From assembly GCF_963678635.1 (NCBI RefSeq), contig NC_087066.1:19251996-19315995 (forward strand): a DNA stretch of 64,000 bases. The letters are read 5' to 3'. This DNA comes from Symsagittifera roscoffensis. Taxonomy: Eukaryota > Xenacoelomorpha > Acoela > Convolutidae. Both the position numbers and the translations under genes were made by a program. Of the stretch, positions 1 through 11,034 are shown piece by piece. The notes under the pieces were generated by a model. That model did not search any database, was not told where the DNA came from, and worked only from the letters and a program-made list of their open reading frames with translations. The stretch's first letter is position 1. Each line of letters starts with the position of its first letter.

Positions 1-2202
1 TTTGGGAATCATAAACTTCTTAATTTTTTATTGTGATTTTTTGTTTTTGTAATCTTGTTTCTACAAAAACTTATCCAAGTTGCGTAATTTAGTATGATTG
101 TCGAATATGCCTGTTTCGAATATTGTTTTCGATTTAGTTCCTTTTTTGATATTATGGAGAACAAACGAAATTAACTTGAAAAAATTTGTTGTATTTTTTC
201 AAGACTATGGTCGGAACAGTCTGTGCAATTTCACTGTAACTGGCTGTCCTTGTTTTTTTTCTACTGCAGATATTCGAGTTTAAAAACTGCGGATATTTTT
301 TAAGGGTTGGCTGAATGTTTCTTCATTACTCATTTGGTTGACATGTTGAGAAATTCAATTGGGAAGAAATGAACCAAGCTACAAATGTATGGCTTGGGAT
401 TCGGTATAAAGCTAGGAGTTCCATCTGGTTATATTTTCATCGCAATTGATTCAAGCTCAGTTTCGTTGAAGCTCAATTGATTTAAGCTCGTGTTGTGCTT
501 GGAATTTTTTTTGTATAATATCGCCAGTAGCGTGAAGCTCCCTCTCTGCCTTTTAGTTCTATTTTCCTTATTTGGGCTTCCTGTTATCCCAATTAGGGTT
601 GAACAATACAAGCTATCGTCTCACTTGTGATTTAAAAGCCCTCAAAAAAGGTCCCGGTGATGAAAAATTTTGAATATGAAATGTTTTTTGGTTGAAATAA
701 CAAAAAGACATGAAAAAGGTATAGAATATATACAATAGAACTTGGAAGCTAGAAGAGAGCCTTTTCCTTCTACTAGAAATTGATTTGTGGGGCGTGCATA
801 ACGTTTTGTGACACTATGATTTCAACGATCATGCTGTCAAGATTTTTTGCGTGGAAATATTCCGGAAAAGAATCAGTCATAGCTTACAATGCTCTAATAC
901 ATATTCGACAATTCGCTCATGTTAAACGCGTTTTTGCGCATTTTTGATGAGTTTGATTTGAAAAGAAGAGAGAGTTTTTCTTCTTCTAATCGATTGCGCG
1001 AAGAAAATTGATTTTTCACAGCAGTTTCCTTTCTTTGTGTGGATCAACTCTTTTGACAAATATTGAATATTCAGAAGCAATAACTAGACCTTTTTGGGAA
1101 TCAATAGATTAAAAATTGGCCGATTGATTTGTTTCTTATTGCTGCTTTAATGTTCTTGTCTTTCTGAGTGCACAACAATGCTCCCCTGCTGGTAAGTAAG
1201 CATTAATTCGACCAAAAATTCATTTTCCTCCCGTTTTTTTATCCGATTTTTCCCCAATCCATTCATAATGTTTGTAATAGAAGGCAATAAATACTGTTTC
1301 TGAGCCTCAGACTGAAATACTATACGCTCTGTTGTATTAATATTTAATTTTTTGATGCCGTTTCTGTTTCTTCGCAAGTATATGTTGGTATTGCAGTAAA
1401 GGTATTGCCGAGTAGAATAAATAACATTACGGTTGATTGGCGAAATAACTCCCAGTAGAACTACTGATTTACCTTTCTAGTTTTCTTACCAATTCTTTTT
1501 CTCTTTTTTTGTCTTGCTTGCTAAATAAGCATTCCAAGTAATTCAGTAACATTTTCTTTACAATTTGGTTATTGTTATTTGCTGGTCTGTTTATTATCGA
1601 CGTTTTTAGTGTTATATAGTCAAGATTAAGAGAACTGTAATTGAAGGAAAACAGAGCTCGCTGTGTAAGTTGACCAAGGTAACTGGTGTTATGAACAAAC
1701 ATTGAGTAGTTTGTGCTTAAATTTCTTCCCCCACCTAACATCCTGTTTTTAATCCATTTTTCTTTCTATTTCCAACTTACTTACTGCTGCGGTTCTCTTC
1801 TGCTACACCAATTGCCGTTGTTATCTTTCCTATACTGATAATAGTGCAGAAATTGAAGATTCAGATTCGCAGGTTTGTTTTTCTTTTTCGGTCTGCCTCG
1901 TTTTTTCTCTAAATTCTGCGCACTACTCCTGGTCAGCTATTATCTTTTCCGCATTCGTTTAACCGCTGCGATCGTTTGAACGCGCGGCTGTGATAACTAC
2001 TCTGAAGTTGATTTAGGGCTCCTTAAATAAATTTTTACGTCATCCATCAGCAACTGTGTAAAGAGGTAAGCTTATTTTAAAAATCAAATTCGTCAAGGTT
2101 CAGCTTAAGTTAAAATTTATCTGAGAGATAGTTCAAATAGTCAGCTGCTCGAAATCAAGGTCAAGTTTCAATGAAATCTCGCGATGTGTAAATATAGAGA
2201 GT
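1..2202. other. No gene seen; T-rich upstream or intronic DNA
   Basis: Only short chance reading frames occur here and none has a recognisable motif. The + strand is strongly T-rich, like the SNAP-25 introns further on, which fits a 5' intron or upstream region of a + strand transcript. That is an inference from composition only. Confidence 0.4.
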
Positions 2203-2398
2203 TGCAAAAAGTTCGGACAGACAGAAATAATTAAAGAGAGCAATCTGCCAATTTCGAGCAATTTTTGCATGCAGATTTGAATTTTTAGGTGACATTGAGA
2301 CATACTTTCTGTCTGAAAAATTAGCTTTTGCATGCAAAAATTGTCTGAAAAAGGTCATTTGCTCTTTTTAATTATTTTTGTCTGTCCGAACTTTTTGC
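2203..2398. mobile_element. MITE with about 40-bp terminal inverted repeats
   Basis: The two ends are inverted copies of about 40 bases: the left arm begins GCAAAAAGTTCGGACAGACA and the right arm ends with its complement, TGTCTGTCCGAACTTTTTGC. The interior has no reading frame and carries two GCATGCA palindromes. About 196 bp with long inverted ends is typical of a non-autonomous DNA transposon. I could not settle the target duplication, so the superfamily is open. Confidence 0.75.
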
Positions 2399-3086
2399 TA
2401 CTAATTATATTACCGACTGTTTAAAGAATAAATGATTTCGTTTCGCTCTTCGACAAATTAAAAAGTGATCAGACACCCCAACTGCAAAACCATAGCTGTT
2501 AAAAAGTTCTAGCTTCACAGTGAGCTAACGAGTTTTGTTCTCTGGGGAATATAGTGAAAATAAAGTAGGAAAAAGTTTTTTAACGAAGTCAGAAAGAACC
2601 GGGAATTTAACTTCATTACAATGTCAGTTTTCAATTTATGTCTTGGTTCTTTTTTGAGATCAATTCTTCTTTGTGCGGTGTTTGTTGATCTCGGCCGACT
2701 AAAATGGTTATCCGAGCTTTTACAAATCAATATAAAGACCAGACCGTATTTTGACAAAATGTACCGTGCTGCAGGCGAATATTCGAAAAAAGTAGGGTCG
2801 GATGGCCAGTGAAAGATGTCACAATCGTATACCAAAAAGGATTCAATCATATTACGTCCATTTGAATTTAACTTTAGATATAGTATTAGAATATTAAATA
2901 CTCTGGTTATTACTCTTGCGATTAGCAAACATTATCAATTCGAAAAAAATTCTTTTTGATGTAAATAACCTGTTTAACATAATCATTGAATACTTCGAAT
3001 GTTTACTTTTCTTATAATTTCAAATTCTACTTTCAAATTTTACATATTCGTCGGCAAACTTTTGTCTTAGCGGAATGCCTAGGACT

Positions 3087-3400
3087 CAGGGGCGGATCTA
3101 GGATTTTCTCGACGGGCGGATCTAGGATTTTCTCTAGGGGGGGCGGATTTTCAAAAAATTTCGAAAATTTTGTCGACTTTTTTTAAGTTGACCAAATTGA
3201 TTTTTCGAGCTGTGCTTTGGCCAATTTTCATGCACCGCAGGCAACATTCGAAAAACAGGCCAAACAAGGCGTTTACAGGCACTTTTTGGAAAATTTTGAT
3301 AAAAAAATTGCGTTTTTTAGGGTGTGTCAGCAAAAAATGGATATCTCAAAATTCTACAAACGGGTTCAAATCCTTGAGGGGGGACAACGCAGACTTTTCT
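3087..3400. mobile_element. hAT-type MITE, right end eroded
   Basis: It starts CAGGGGCGGATCTAGGATTT, the same terminus as the better-preserved copies at 8818 and 45506. The first 34 or so bases are repeated in tandem (GGGCGGATCTAGGATTTTCT twice). The interior matches the family, for instance the stretch after TTGACCAAATTGATTTT. A clear right terminus and target duplication are missing. Confidence 0.65.
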
Positions 3401-3589
3401 TGTAGTAATTTTGATTTATTTTTGTATTTTTTAAACTTACCCTGCCCTGATTTTGCATATTTTCCTTGTATAGTTTTTCGCTTCGGCTCAAGTGTGTTTG
3501 GATTATATCATATCGGCTTAGTCACATAATATTGTGTTGTCTGGAAGAATATTTAGTTTTAACCATTTTGTTTTTTTTCCGAGTGGGGG

Positions 3590-3810
3590 TTTAATAGCTT
3601 CGAGTTGCAAAACGTAGCTCAACATTTTTGATGCCAACAAATTTTTTGTCGGCTCAACTGGCGTCTGCCCATGTTTTACCTGCTCAGTTGACGCTCGATT
3701 AAATTTTTTGATTGCTCATGTTGCGCTGGCTGTTGTGTTTCTGGATATGTTTTCCTCAAATTGAGCATCATTCGAGATTAGCGCATAAACTTTTTGTATA
3801 TGTAACTTTT
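3590..3810. repeat. Interspersed repeat, second copy at about 30.63-30.77 kb
   Basis: This stretch and 30630-30775 share an ordered series of motifs: CAGCTCAACTG-like, then CAGCTCAGTTG-like, then TCCTCAAATTGA, CATTATGCGAGAT-like and a following AAATTTTC segment. Copies are diverged. There is no coding potential. It is probably an old non-autonomous element. Confidence 0.5.
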
Positions 3811-4635
3811 TCAAAATTTATAATGCAATCCTTGTGGTATCGCAAATCAAGGCAAGCTCCTCATCACCTCTAAAGAATATTGACTTAATGTTGATATGCT
3901 GAAATTCAGGTTGCCATAGCAATTTTTGTGAGCTAGTTGATTTGAATGGTCAAAAAAAGTGTAGTTTGTATTCATCTGCGTCTGCAAAGTGCAGCCCCTC
4001 CTCTGTCTATCTCGCAACCTCCTAAGCTGGTTTTTCCTCTTTCATATCTTAATTTTTATCTCGCCATCGTCTTCCGTTTGCTACTGCTGCTGCTGCTTCT
4101 GTACCCGCGAGCTCCGTTCTTATTCTAACCCCCTCCCTTTCTCTCCTTATGTCTATAGATTCTATGAAATAAAGGATATCCAATTATAGTCTCCTAGGCT
4201 TAGGTTTATTTTTGCACCGCTTGGCTCAAAAGCATGTTAGCGTTCAAAGGCGAATGTTCGTTGAAACTATATTTCAGCTACTTTTCGAGCTAATTTTTGA
4301 GAAAATAAAATTTGAAAAAGTATTACTGTTTTCGCGTTTTTCTTACTTGATAAGAATTCAGGAGAAATTTCACTGCCTCCGTTTTTTCACTCTTTTTTAA
4401 GGTTCGGCAAGTTTTTTCCGCAAAAATTGAGTTTAAAGTAAAAGGTATAAATAATTAATTGCTCTCGAATCTGCTACCTACTTCATTCAAATATATGCTC
4501 TCAGTTTGCTGCACAAGTGTGATCTGGATCTGGATGTTGAAGTAGCTCTTTGAAACAAAAGGTTCTACCCATAGAGCACTTGCTCTTCCGCGCAATTGTA
4601 GTCTTCCGAATTTCTTTGTTCTGTTTGGTTTGCAA
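3811..4635. other. No gene seen
   Basis: T-rich sequence with a few pyrimidine-rich runs and no supported coding, RNA or repeat feature. Confidence 0.35.
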
Positions 4636-4760
4636 TCTCTACCTGTGCTGCGCGCTGCTCCGGCGGCGATGCTGATGAAGAGAAGACAAAATAGCAGCGC
4701 CAGAGCCAGCCAATTGGCGCCGCTTCACTTCAAAGACAATTTCAGCTTCCTGCTGTTAAT
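4636..4760 (+). promoter_or_regulatory. GC-rich island, candidate SNAP-25 promoter or 5'UTR exon
   Basis: This is the most GC-rich and CpG-rich spot in the first 8 kb. It runs through GCTGCGCGCTGCTCCGGCGG and ends with a CCAATTGGCGCC segment that contains a CCAAT box. It lies 4 kb upstream of the SNAP-25 start codon on the same strand, and a splice acceptor-like site precedes that start codon. A transcription start or non-coding first exon here is plausible but is only inferred. Confidence 0.3.
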
Positions 4761-7700
4761 TCTCGCGCTTAATTTATACCTTACATCCCTCTAGTTCCAT
4801 TTATATTAGGGAGAGAAATAAAAAGGAGAGAAAAACAAGTTTTTCAGCACCTATTCCCTTTTCAACACTTGATTCATTTCATTTATCCCTGATTTCTGCT
4901 TTCTTCTCCCTTTAGTATATAACATAAATTTGCAGCCATTTTTGCTGTCTACTTTCAATTATTTAGCTGTGAACTAAAGAACTAGAGTTTTCTTTTCTCC
5001 TTGTATCTTCACTGGTGGTGAATTGCGGTAGCGATTACTTATTTCAGGGGGAGAATTTGACATTGCACGTCGGTAATTTGAGTTTACATTTTAATTAGCT
5101 TTTCCTCTTCTCTCTAAGCGCACAATAGTTTCTGCCGTGTGGCCTTCAGACCGTGACACGTTTTTGTGGGAAGTCACTCAGTTACTTGAGAAGCAGTACA
5201 AATACCAGAGATATTTTCACACTAGTGGATTCAAGTTTTTTTTGCAATTTCCATCATTAGTAATTGGCGTCATCACCATTTTACAAGTCAAATAACGTAT
5301 TCTTACTAGAATTTGGGCGTAAGTAAATTTTTTTATTTAGAATGTTTCAAACTATTTCTTAACGCAGTTTTTAAGCTAGGTACTGAAGAGGGTATTATGA
5401 AAAATTAACTTGGTGTTAAAAGTTTGTTTTGTTTGGGAACTAAGGCGTAGGTTTGGGTTGTTGCGCAGTTTTTGGTGCCTCGAAGAAATCACTCGAATGA
5501 CGTACACATTAAAGCACATTCAGTTGCGGTTTGGATATTTCAAAATGTTCTGTGCGTTGAAAAAAAACGATCTGAATATCTGTGATATTCAGGTTTATAT
5601 ATAGATTTGTTTTGCAATGATAATTGTGGTCAGAACTTTCAATCTGAATACCTAAAATGTTCAGATTCAGGTACCGTTTTTTGATGGGAGTGGCGTTTTT
5701 TCAAAAAGTTTTCGAAAATTTGGCTACCTTTTTGTGCCGTCCGAATTGATTTTCCAAAACGCTATAAAGACTTTTTCAGCTAAAATTTTGTGCGCTATTT
5801 CCATAGAATGCGGCTACTCTTGCTGTAATCTCTATCAATTGAAACACCTAGATCCTATTTTCAAATTTTTTTGCCACGCCTTGAGTTTAGACAGTGAGAC
5901 ATAATTCGTTTTCAATTGAATTTAGATGACCCCAGAGTTCCCTACTGAAGTGTTCTCAGACCAATTTAATGCCTAGGTTTTCTTTATGATAGATAGAAAA
6001 ATTCAAAGTCTCATTGTTCCATATTGGACCTTAACTGCAACAGACATATTTTGAGTATCCGTCCGATTCCAAATTTGTTTTTTATGTTGTTTGTAATTTT
6101 AGCAACTCGATTTGTTAAAATTTGATTCGTTTTTTTCTCAGTTTTTTTTGGCCTTATGGGTTTCGACCTTTACTAGATCGGCCTAGAGGCCTCATATTGC
6201 CTTGTTTTTTTCCGATTTTTCGGCTTTCTTGCTTTGTATCGCAAGTGGTGCGAAGCTACGCTTGCCTCTGTGTAAAGTGTGAAATTGAGACTACATTTAA
6301 AAGTGATCAGCCACACCCCGTCCTGTAATGGCTGTAGCTGAACACTGATCGCTGCGAAAATAGTTGCCAGTCCAACACCGAATGATTTTGGTTATTGCTA
6401 CATCGGCTTATTGCACCTCATTTGTCGTATACTTATTCTCGTATCTCAATTTCTCGTATAGTTATTTCCACGTATGCTCAGTTTTCTAGCCGTTTTTTTT
6501 TTTTCATTTACTAAGTTTTTCCTCACTGTCTGGTGTCTAAGTTCTACAGATTCTGGCTCTGCTCTTGTGTTATAATGATTTTATAGGAAGAACGTGTGGT
6601 TTCGATTCAAGATTTCGAAAATCAAAAGTTTTATTTATTGGTGCTTCACACAGAATTGACAAATATAAAGTGTGTTAGATTCAAAGACAATCTGAGTCTT
6701 GCTTCACTGAGCTTGAGAAGCTCTAAACTTTTATGGAACTTCTTGATCAACTTTTTATGCAATAGACTTTAGGCCAAAAAGTGAAATAGATGGTTAAGAA
6801 ATTTTTCTGAATTCAATAAGCGTTCGTTTTATCGGGATTATTTTTGTACGTTAATCAATTTAAAAGAAAACTCCCTATATTGACTCATCATTGTTTGTGT
6901 AATTTTCCGATCATCAGCAGTCTATTTTTAATCCGAGATGTGTTGCGTTTGGTTTCAATGTGGTGGAATTCGTTTTTTTTCTGAGTTTGTGTAGTGAAAT
7001 GATGTTTTATGTTTCGCATTGGCCGTACACTCTATTTCGAATAATAGACAGTTTTTCGAGGACGGTAGATAGTTTTTTGTCGAAGATAGATCGTGGGCAT
7101 ACTTATTTTTCATACTGGCATGCAGACTTTTTTGTCAATAGCTAGAAATCGATAAAAATTAATGTAGCGCAACGAAGTATTATTATTTTTTTTTTTACAG
7201 CTGACATGTGTTTTTGCTAGTTAACCGAGCTCCTCTTCGTTCATTTTTTCTCGATATCGAAAATTATTGCTGCTATATTGTGCGTAAGTTCAATCATCTT
7301 TTGTAGTTTGTTTTGGATTCTCTAATGAGTTTTCCAAATCAAGTTGTCGATTTGCGTTTCTTAAATTGAGTGATAAAGAATTTGGTATTGTGCTTTGATT
7401 CTATCTCAGATAAAGTACTAGTTGTGTCTAAATTGTGCCGACTACTTACCAGTGTAGACTAAGTAAAGCGGGTTTGTATTCTGGGGGTCTGTGGTGTGTA
7501 CTGTGGAATTGATTTTGTTTCAGGTACTCGAATCGGCCCTCAACTGAGCTTATCTTTCCACAGCCGGAGAGTACTTGAACACATTGCATAGCAACTGAAC
7601 TGTATGTACATCTACTTGCTTTGCTTACTTGCTTGCTACTTACCGCCGTTTATTCACCCTGCCAACATTTCAACATCTTTCACTCAAATTTAAATTACTT

Positions 7701-8630
7701 CAGGCAGCCTCTCTGGGTGCAGTCGCAGTGCCCATAGTTTATTTGTTGCCAGATTTTGACAAGTTTTACTAAATCGGATTAGAAATTTTTGTTATACCTG
7801 GACTCGGGTCAATATTTACGGCTGTCTAGAATTCCCGAGTTATTCAACTTTCTTTCTGTCTGAAATTAATTCAGATAAGTCTTTTATCTAAAAAGTGAGT
7901 CAAAGTCTCATAATTTCCAATTTTCATATCAAACATTTATTCGTTGCAACAAAATCCGAATTAATCTATCAAGCAAAATCGCTTTTATTCCAAATTCTAT
8001 CGAATCAAGTAGTCTATCAAAATTTTTCAATTTCAAAAGTCATTCCAGTGTAAAAACATTTCATTTGTTCAAAAATTTTTTACCCCAGCTCTTTTACATA
8101 ATCTTCGTTATGGTATAGTACCATTAGTCGAATCATTTCATTATTCAGACATCAAAAGTAATTGATTTATTGCATAACCTTTTCTTATTTACTCGCAGCT
8201 ACAAGTATACATTTTTGCGATAATTTGTGCAGTTGCTCTTTTTGCAGCAGGCATCACCTCAAAAATCAGTCATTAAACTTGTTTATTTTAGTTTTTTTTT
8301 CTCTGGTGAAAATTATATGGTACTACATTTTCGCTTCCTGTTGCTGCCTATTATCTGTTTGCTTTGCAAAGCTCAAAATCAATTTTAATGTTGGTTATAA
8401 CTATAACTGAGTTGTAGTTAATCAAAAGCTATTACCTTTCATTCGTTACTTATTTCCGGCGCCTCCTACTAGTTATATAGAACTGAATTTCATTCAAAGT
8501 CAGTAAGACTGACATCCACTTATCAGCAGAAATATAAATTAGTTATTTCGTGAACTATTTATTTAATCTCTACAGAAATTGTTTCTCTTGACTATTTTGG
8601 CTAGTTGTTGGTTATTAAGCCTAATTATAA
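4761..8630. other. No gene seen; probable 5'UTR intron of SNAP-25
   Basis: T-rich and without a supported gene. A diverged piece resembling the hAT MITE family interior lies near 5690-5760 (a run through TTTTCGAAAATTT, then GAATTGATTTTCC). Just before the SNAP-25 start, the AG at 8632-8633 in AATTATAACAG looks like a 3' splice site, so the coding exon may begin at 8634 with a short untranslated leader. Confidence 0.35.
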
Positions 8631-8648
8631 CAGTGAGTATTGATAATA

Positions 8649-8801
8649 ATGGAAGAAGAAGGTGGTCACCAGAATGGAGACGTGCACTCCCAGATCAACG
8701 CCATCACAGATGAGTCTCTGGAGTCGACCAGGAGGATGTTGGCACTCTGTGACGAGAGCAAGGAGGGCGCCATATCCACATTAGTCAACCTCGACGACCA
8801 G
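8649..8801 (+). CDS. SNAP25: SNAP-25, coding exon 1 of 3
   Basis: SNAP-25 is the Qbc SNARE of regulated exocytosis. It contributes two helices to the four-helix bundle with syntaxin and synaptobrevin and drives vesicle fusion at the plasma membrane. The three exons 8649-8801, 9926-10182 and 31251-31461 join in frame to 206 residues, the usual SNAP-25 length. This exon gives residues 1-51, including the family signature DESLESTRRM and most of the first half of the Qb helix. Its last codon is Gln51, which aligns with the ionic-layer glutamine (Gln53 in vertebrates). The start is the ATG at 8649 with G at +4; the in-frame TTG at 8640 is not a plausible start. The donor is CAG|GTCAGA. The fit to the family is strong; the exon borders are read from splice motifs and phase. 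Confidence 0.95.
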
Positions 8802-8817
8802 GTCAGACCCGGGTTCT

Positions 8818-9153
8818 CAGGGGCGGATTTAGGGGGGGGGGGGCGGACCCCCCCCCCCCCCCCCCTCAGGGATTCGACCCCCTGCCGACCCAAAGGGTCC
8901 CCCTTTGATACTTTTTCAGAAATCCATTTTTGCCCGACCGACCCTAAAATTTTTCTAAAGGCGCCTTTGGCGCCAATATATACTAACTTTGAGGGGGAGC
9001 GCGCGCCAAAAAAAAAGGGCAAAACACTGCGTTGGGAGAGCTCGAAAAATCAATTTGGTCGATCTAAAAAAAAAAAAAAAGGTCGTCATAATTTTCGAAT
9101 TTTTTTTGAAAATCCGCCCCCCCCCCCTCGAGAAAATCCTAGATCCGCCCTTG
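8818..9153. mobile_element. hAT MITE with perfect 8-bp target duplication
   Basis: The element begins CAGGGGCGGATTTAGG and ends CTAGATCCGCCCTTG, inverted termini of the CAGNG...CNCTG kind used by hAT transposons. It is flanked on both sides by CGGGTTCT (8810-8817 and 9154-9161), an exact 8-bp duplication as hAT insertion makes. Long C and G homopolymers fill the ends. There is no transposase, so it must be mobilised in trans. It sits in SNAP-25 intron 1, starting 16 bases after the donor. Confidence 0.92.
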
Positions 9154-9274
9154 CGGGTTCTGGTTATTATTATAATCGGTTCACCAACACTATGAAAAGT
9201 TAAAAGTTAGAAAATTAATTATTTATTTGCGAATAGTTGGATTTTTCATCTATCCGTGTCTCCATGTGATGGCA

Positions 9275-9556
9275 GGCGTAATGGACAACTCGCGAGAAAA
9301 GACAACTCGCAATAAAAGACAACTCGCAATAAAAGACAACTCGCGTTAAAAGACAATTGGCAACATACTCACCGCCGCAGTCGCGTCAACGTGTTGCGAG
9401 CTTGCCACCAGAGGGTAGGTGTTATATAAAATTTAGAGCCGGTTATCTGCGACCTTAAACTGAGAATATAAAGTTTCCAATTAACTTCAAAAACTAGCGA
9501 GTTGTCGCTTTCGTTAAATTTTGCGAGTTGTCTTTTGTTGTGAGTTGTCGCGGTAC
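9275..9556. mobile_element. MITE with arrayed inverted GACAACTCGC motifs
   Basis: The left end has four spaced copies of GACAACTCGC or close variants (about 9292-9355, separated by AATAAAA-type spacers). The right end has three inverted copies, GCGAGTTGTC or close variants (about 9495-9552). TGATGGCA flanks both sides (9267-9274 and 9557-9564), an 8-bp target duplication. No reading frame. It lies in SNAP-25 intron 1. The 8-bp duplication suggests hAT, but the ends differ from the 8818 family. Confidence 0.8.
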
Positions 9557-9925
9557 TGATGGCATGTAGCAGTTTTTAAACAAGATTTTTCAAAGTACTT
9601 TAAAAAGCGAACAACATGCGTACAAGTATTTTTAAGTTCAAAGAAGTCAATGAAATGAGCTTAAATATTCTTTACCCGGATTCTCTATCAAATTCCGGAA
9701 AGGAGTTTTTACGTTAAAAGAGCTTTTGTCCGCGATGGGGAGGCATGCTAGCAGTTTAGCTCCTATACGACTAACAAATTTGTCGACTGTTTGAAGTTAA
9801 TCACTTGAGTAAAACGCGTAGACCAGCTTTGTCTTCCAAGCATTATTTTCTTATCGAATTAAGGAATCACTAAAATCCGCTCTCGCCCGGCCTCCTTTTC
9901 CTAATATGACATTGACCGAGTTCAG

Positions 9926-10182
9926 GGTGAGCAACTGGAGACGATTGAGAAGGGCCTGGACACTATCAACGCAGACATGCGAGAGGCGGAGAAGAACCTG
10001 AATGACCTGAACAAGTGCTGCGGTCTCTTCACCTGTCCCTGGATGAAGGATGGAGTGGAGAAGGGAGACGAGTACAAGAAGGTGTTCAAAGGGACAGACG
10101 ATGGTCCGATTAGTGCTCAGCCTACTAGGGTGTGTGATGACAGGAGTGGAGGGGCTATGATGTCAGGAAACTACATTCACAA
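9926..10182 (+). CDS. SNAP25: SNAP-25, coding exon 2 of 3
   Basis: This exon encodes residues 52-136 plus two bases of codon 137. It starts after TTCAG with GEQLETIEKG, which completes the Qb SNARE helix. It then gives the membrane-attachment cysteine cluster (Cys82, Cys83, Cys88 in KCCGLFTCPW) and the loop linking the two SNARE helices. Vertebrate SNAP-25 has four palmitoylated cysteines here; three are visible. The donor is CACAA|GTCAGT. The reading frame stays open for some 130 bases past the donor, but that extension does not resemble SNAP-25, and splicing to 31251 restores the family sequence exactly. Confidence 0.94.
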
Positions 10183-11034
10183 GTCAGTGCTTGCATTGTT
10201 CTGTCTGTGTACCGTTGAAAATTGTCTCTTTATTTGGTCGGAATTAAAAACTACTAAAATAGCAAATTGGTCCCACAGCTTTACCAAAATAAGAAAATTT
10301 TTGCGAAGTGATTAAAAAATCCGAATATAATGCTTCTTTATTTCATCGTCTGTTACCAATTCCATTGAGAAAATTCGAATTCCATTTCAGTCCGACCAAA
10401 AGAACTTATTTGAAGAGGTTAGACAAAAGCGTATTTCAAAATTGCGAAAAGTATAACCTTAATTAAAAAATATAAAAACAAAGCATTAGCCAATCAAATG
10501 AGCTAAAGAATTGTCATACTGTTCATCTTGATAACCTAATTAACACTCGTTTCATAAAGCTCGAAGTTAAAAAAGAAACACCGTCTTTCGACTTCGACAG
10601 TTCCTTGAGTTTAACAAGCGTAGCGGCTATTGCGCATTATGCTCTCCAAATTGTTCTCAAAAATAAACAAAGTGTGCCAAAAAAATGATTTTATTAAGAG
10701 TGATGAACGTAGTGAGTACTCTAATATAGGTCTTGCCGATTGTTTTTTGGTTTTTTCGCAATTTTAATTTTTCGCTGTTTGACTTGTGATTTTTTTTTTT
10801 TAGTTCAGTGCATTTCTTTTGTTTGAAAGAAAGAACTCCACTATCAAACAGCAAAATTGTAAAGGTCACGAAAAACGTGATAGACTTCTAATTTCGAAAA
10901 TGGAAATTAATTATCAGGTTTCCCAGCGAAATAGAAGTTTTACCTATTGGTCCAGTTTTCTCAAATTGGGTTAACGTGTCCATCATAAATTGTTCTACAA
11001 ATTAAAGGAGCCTTAAGGCCATCTTTTTTTTTCT
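10183..11034 (+). other. SNAP-25 intron 2, first part; contains an interspersed repeat
   Basis: No gene. Around 10695-10735 and 10780-10880 lie two motifs found elsewhere in the window: one containing GAACGTAGTGAGTACTC...AGGTCTTG, the other CCACTATCAAACAGCAAAA...AAGGTCACGAAAAACGTGAT. Related copies lie near 24100-24215 (+), 61715-61765 (-), 62020-62105 (-) and 63085-63140 (-). Confidence 0.45.

Noticed and set aside
2515-2928. 137-codon frame on the - strand overlapping a 63-codon frame on the + strand
   Set aside because: No recognisable motif, no splice context, low-complexity AT-rich sequence. Long frames of this size occur by chance in 64 kb.
4843-4860. TTCAGCACC half-site resembling the left half of a neuron-restrictive silencer element (also at 55901)
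   Set aside because: Only the left half matches. The right half is absent and nine bases occur by chance.
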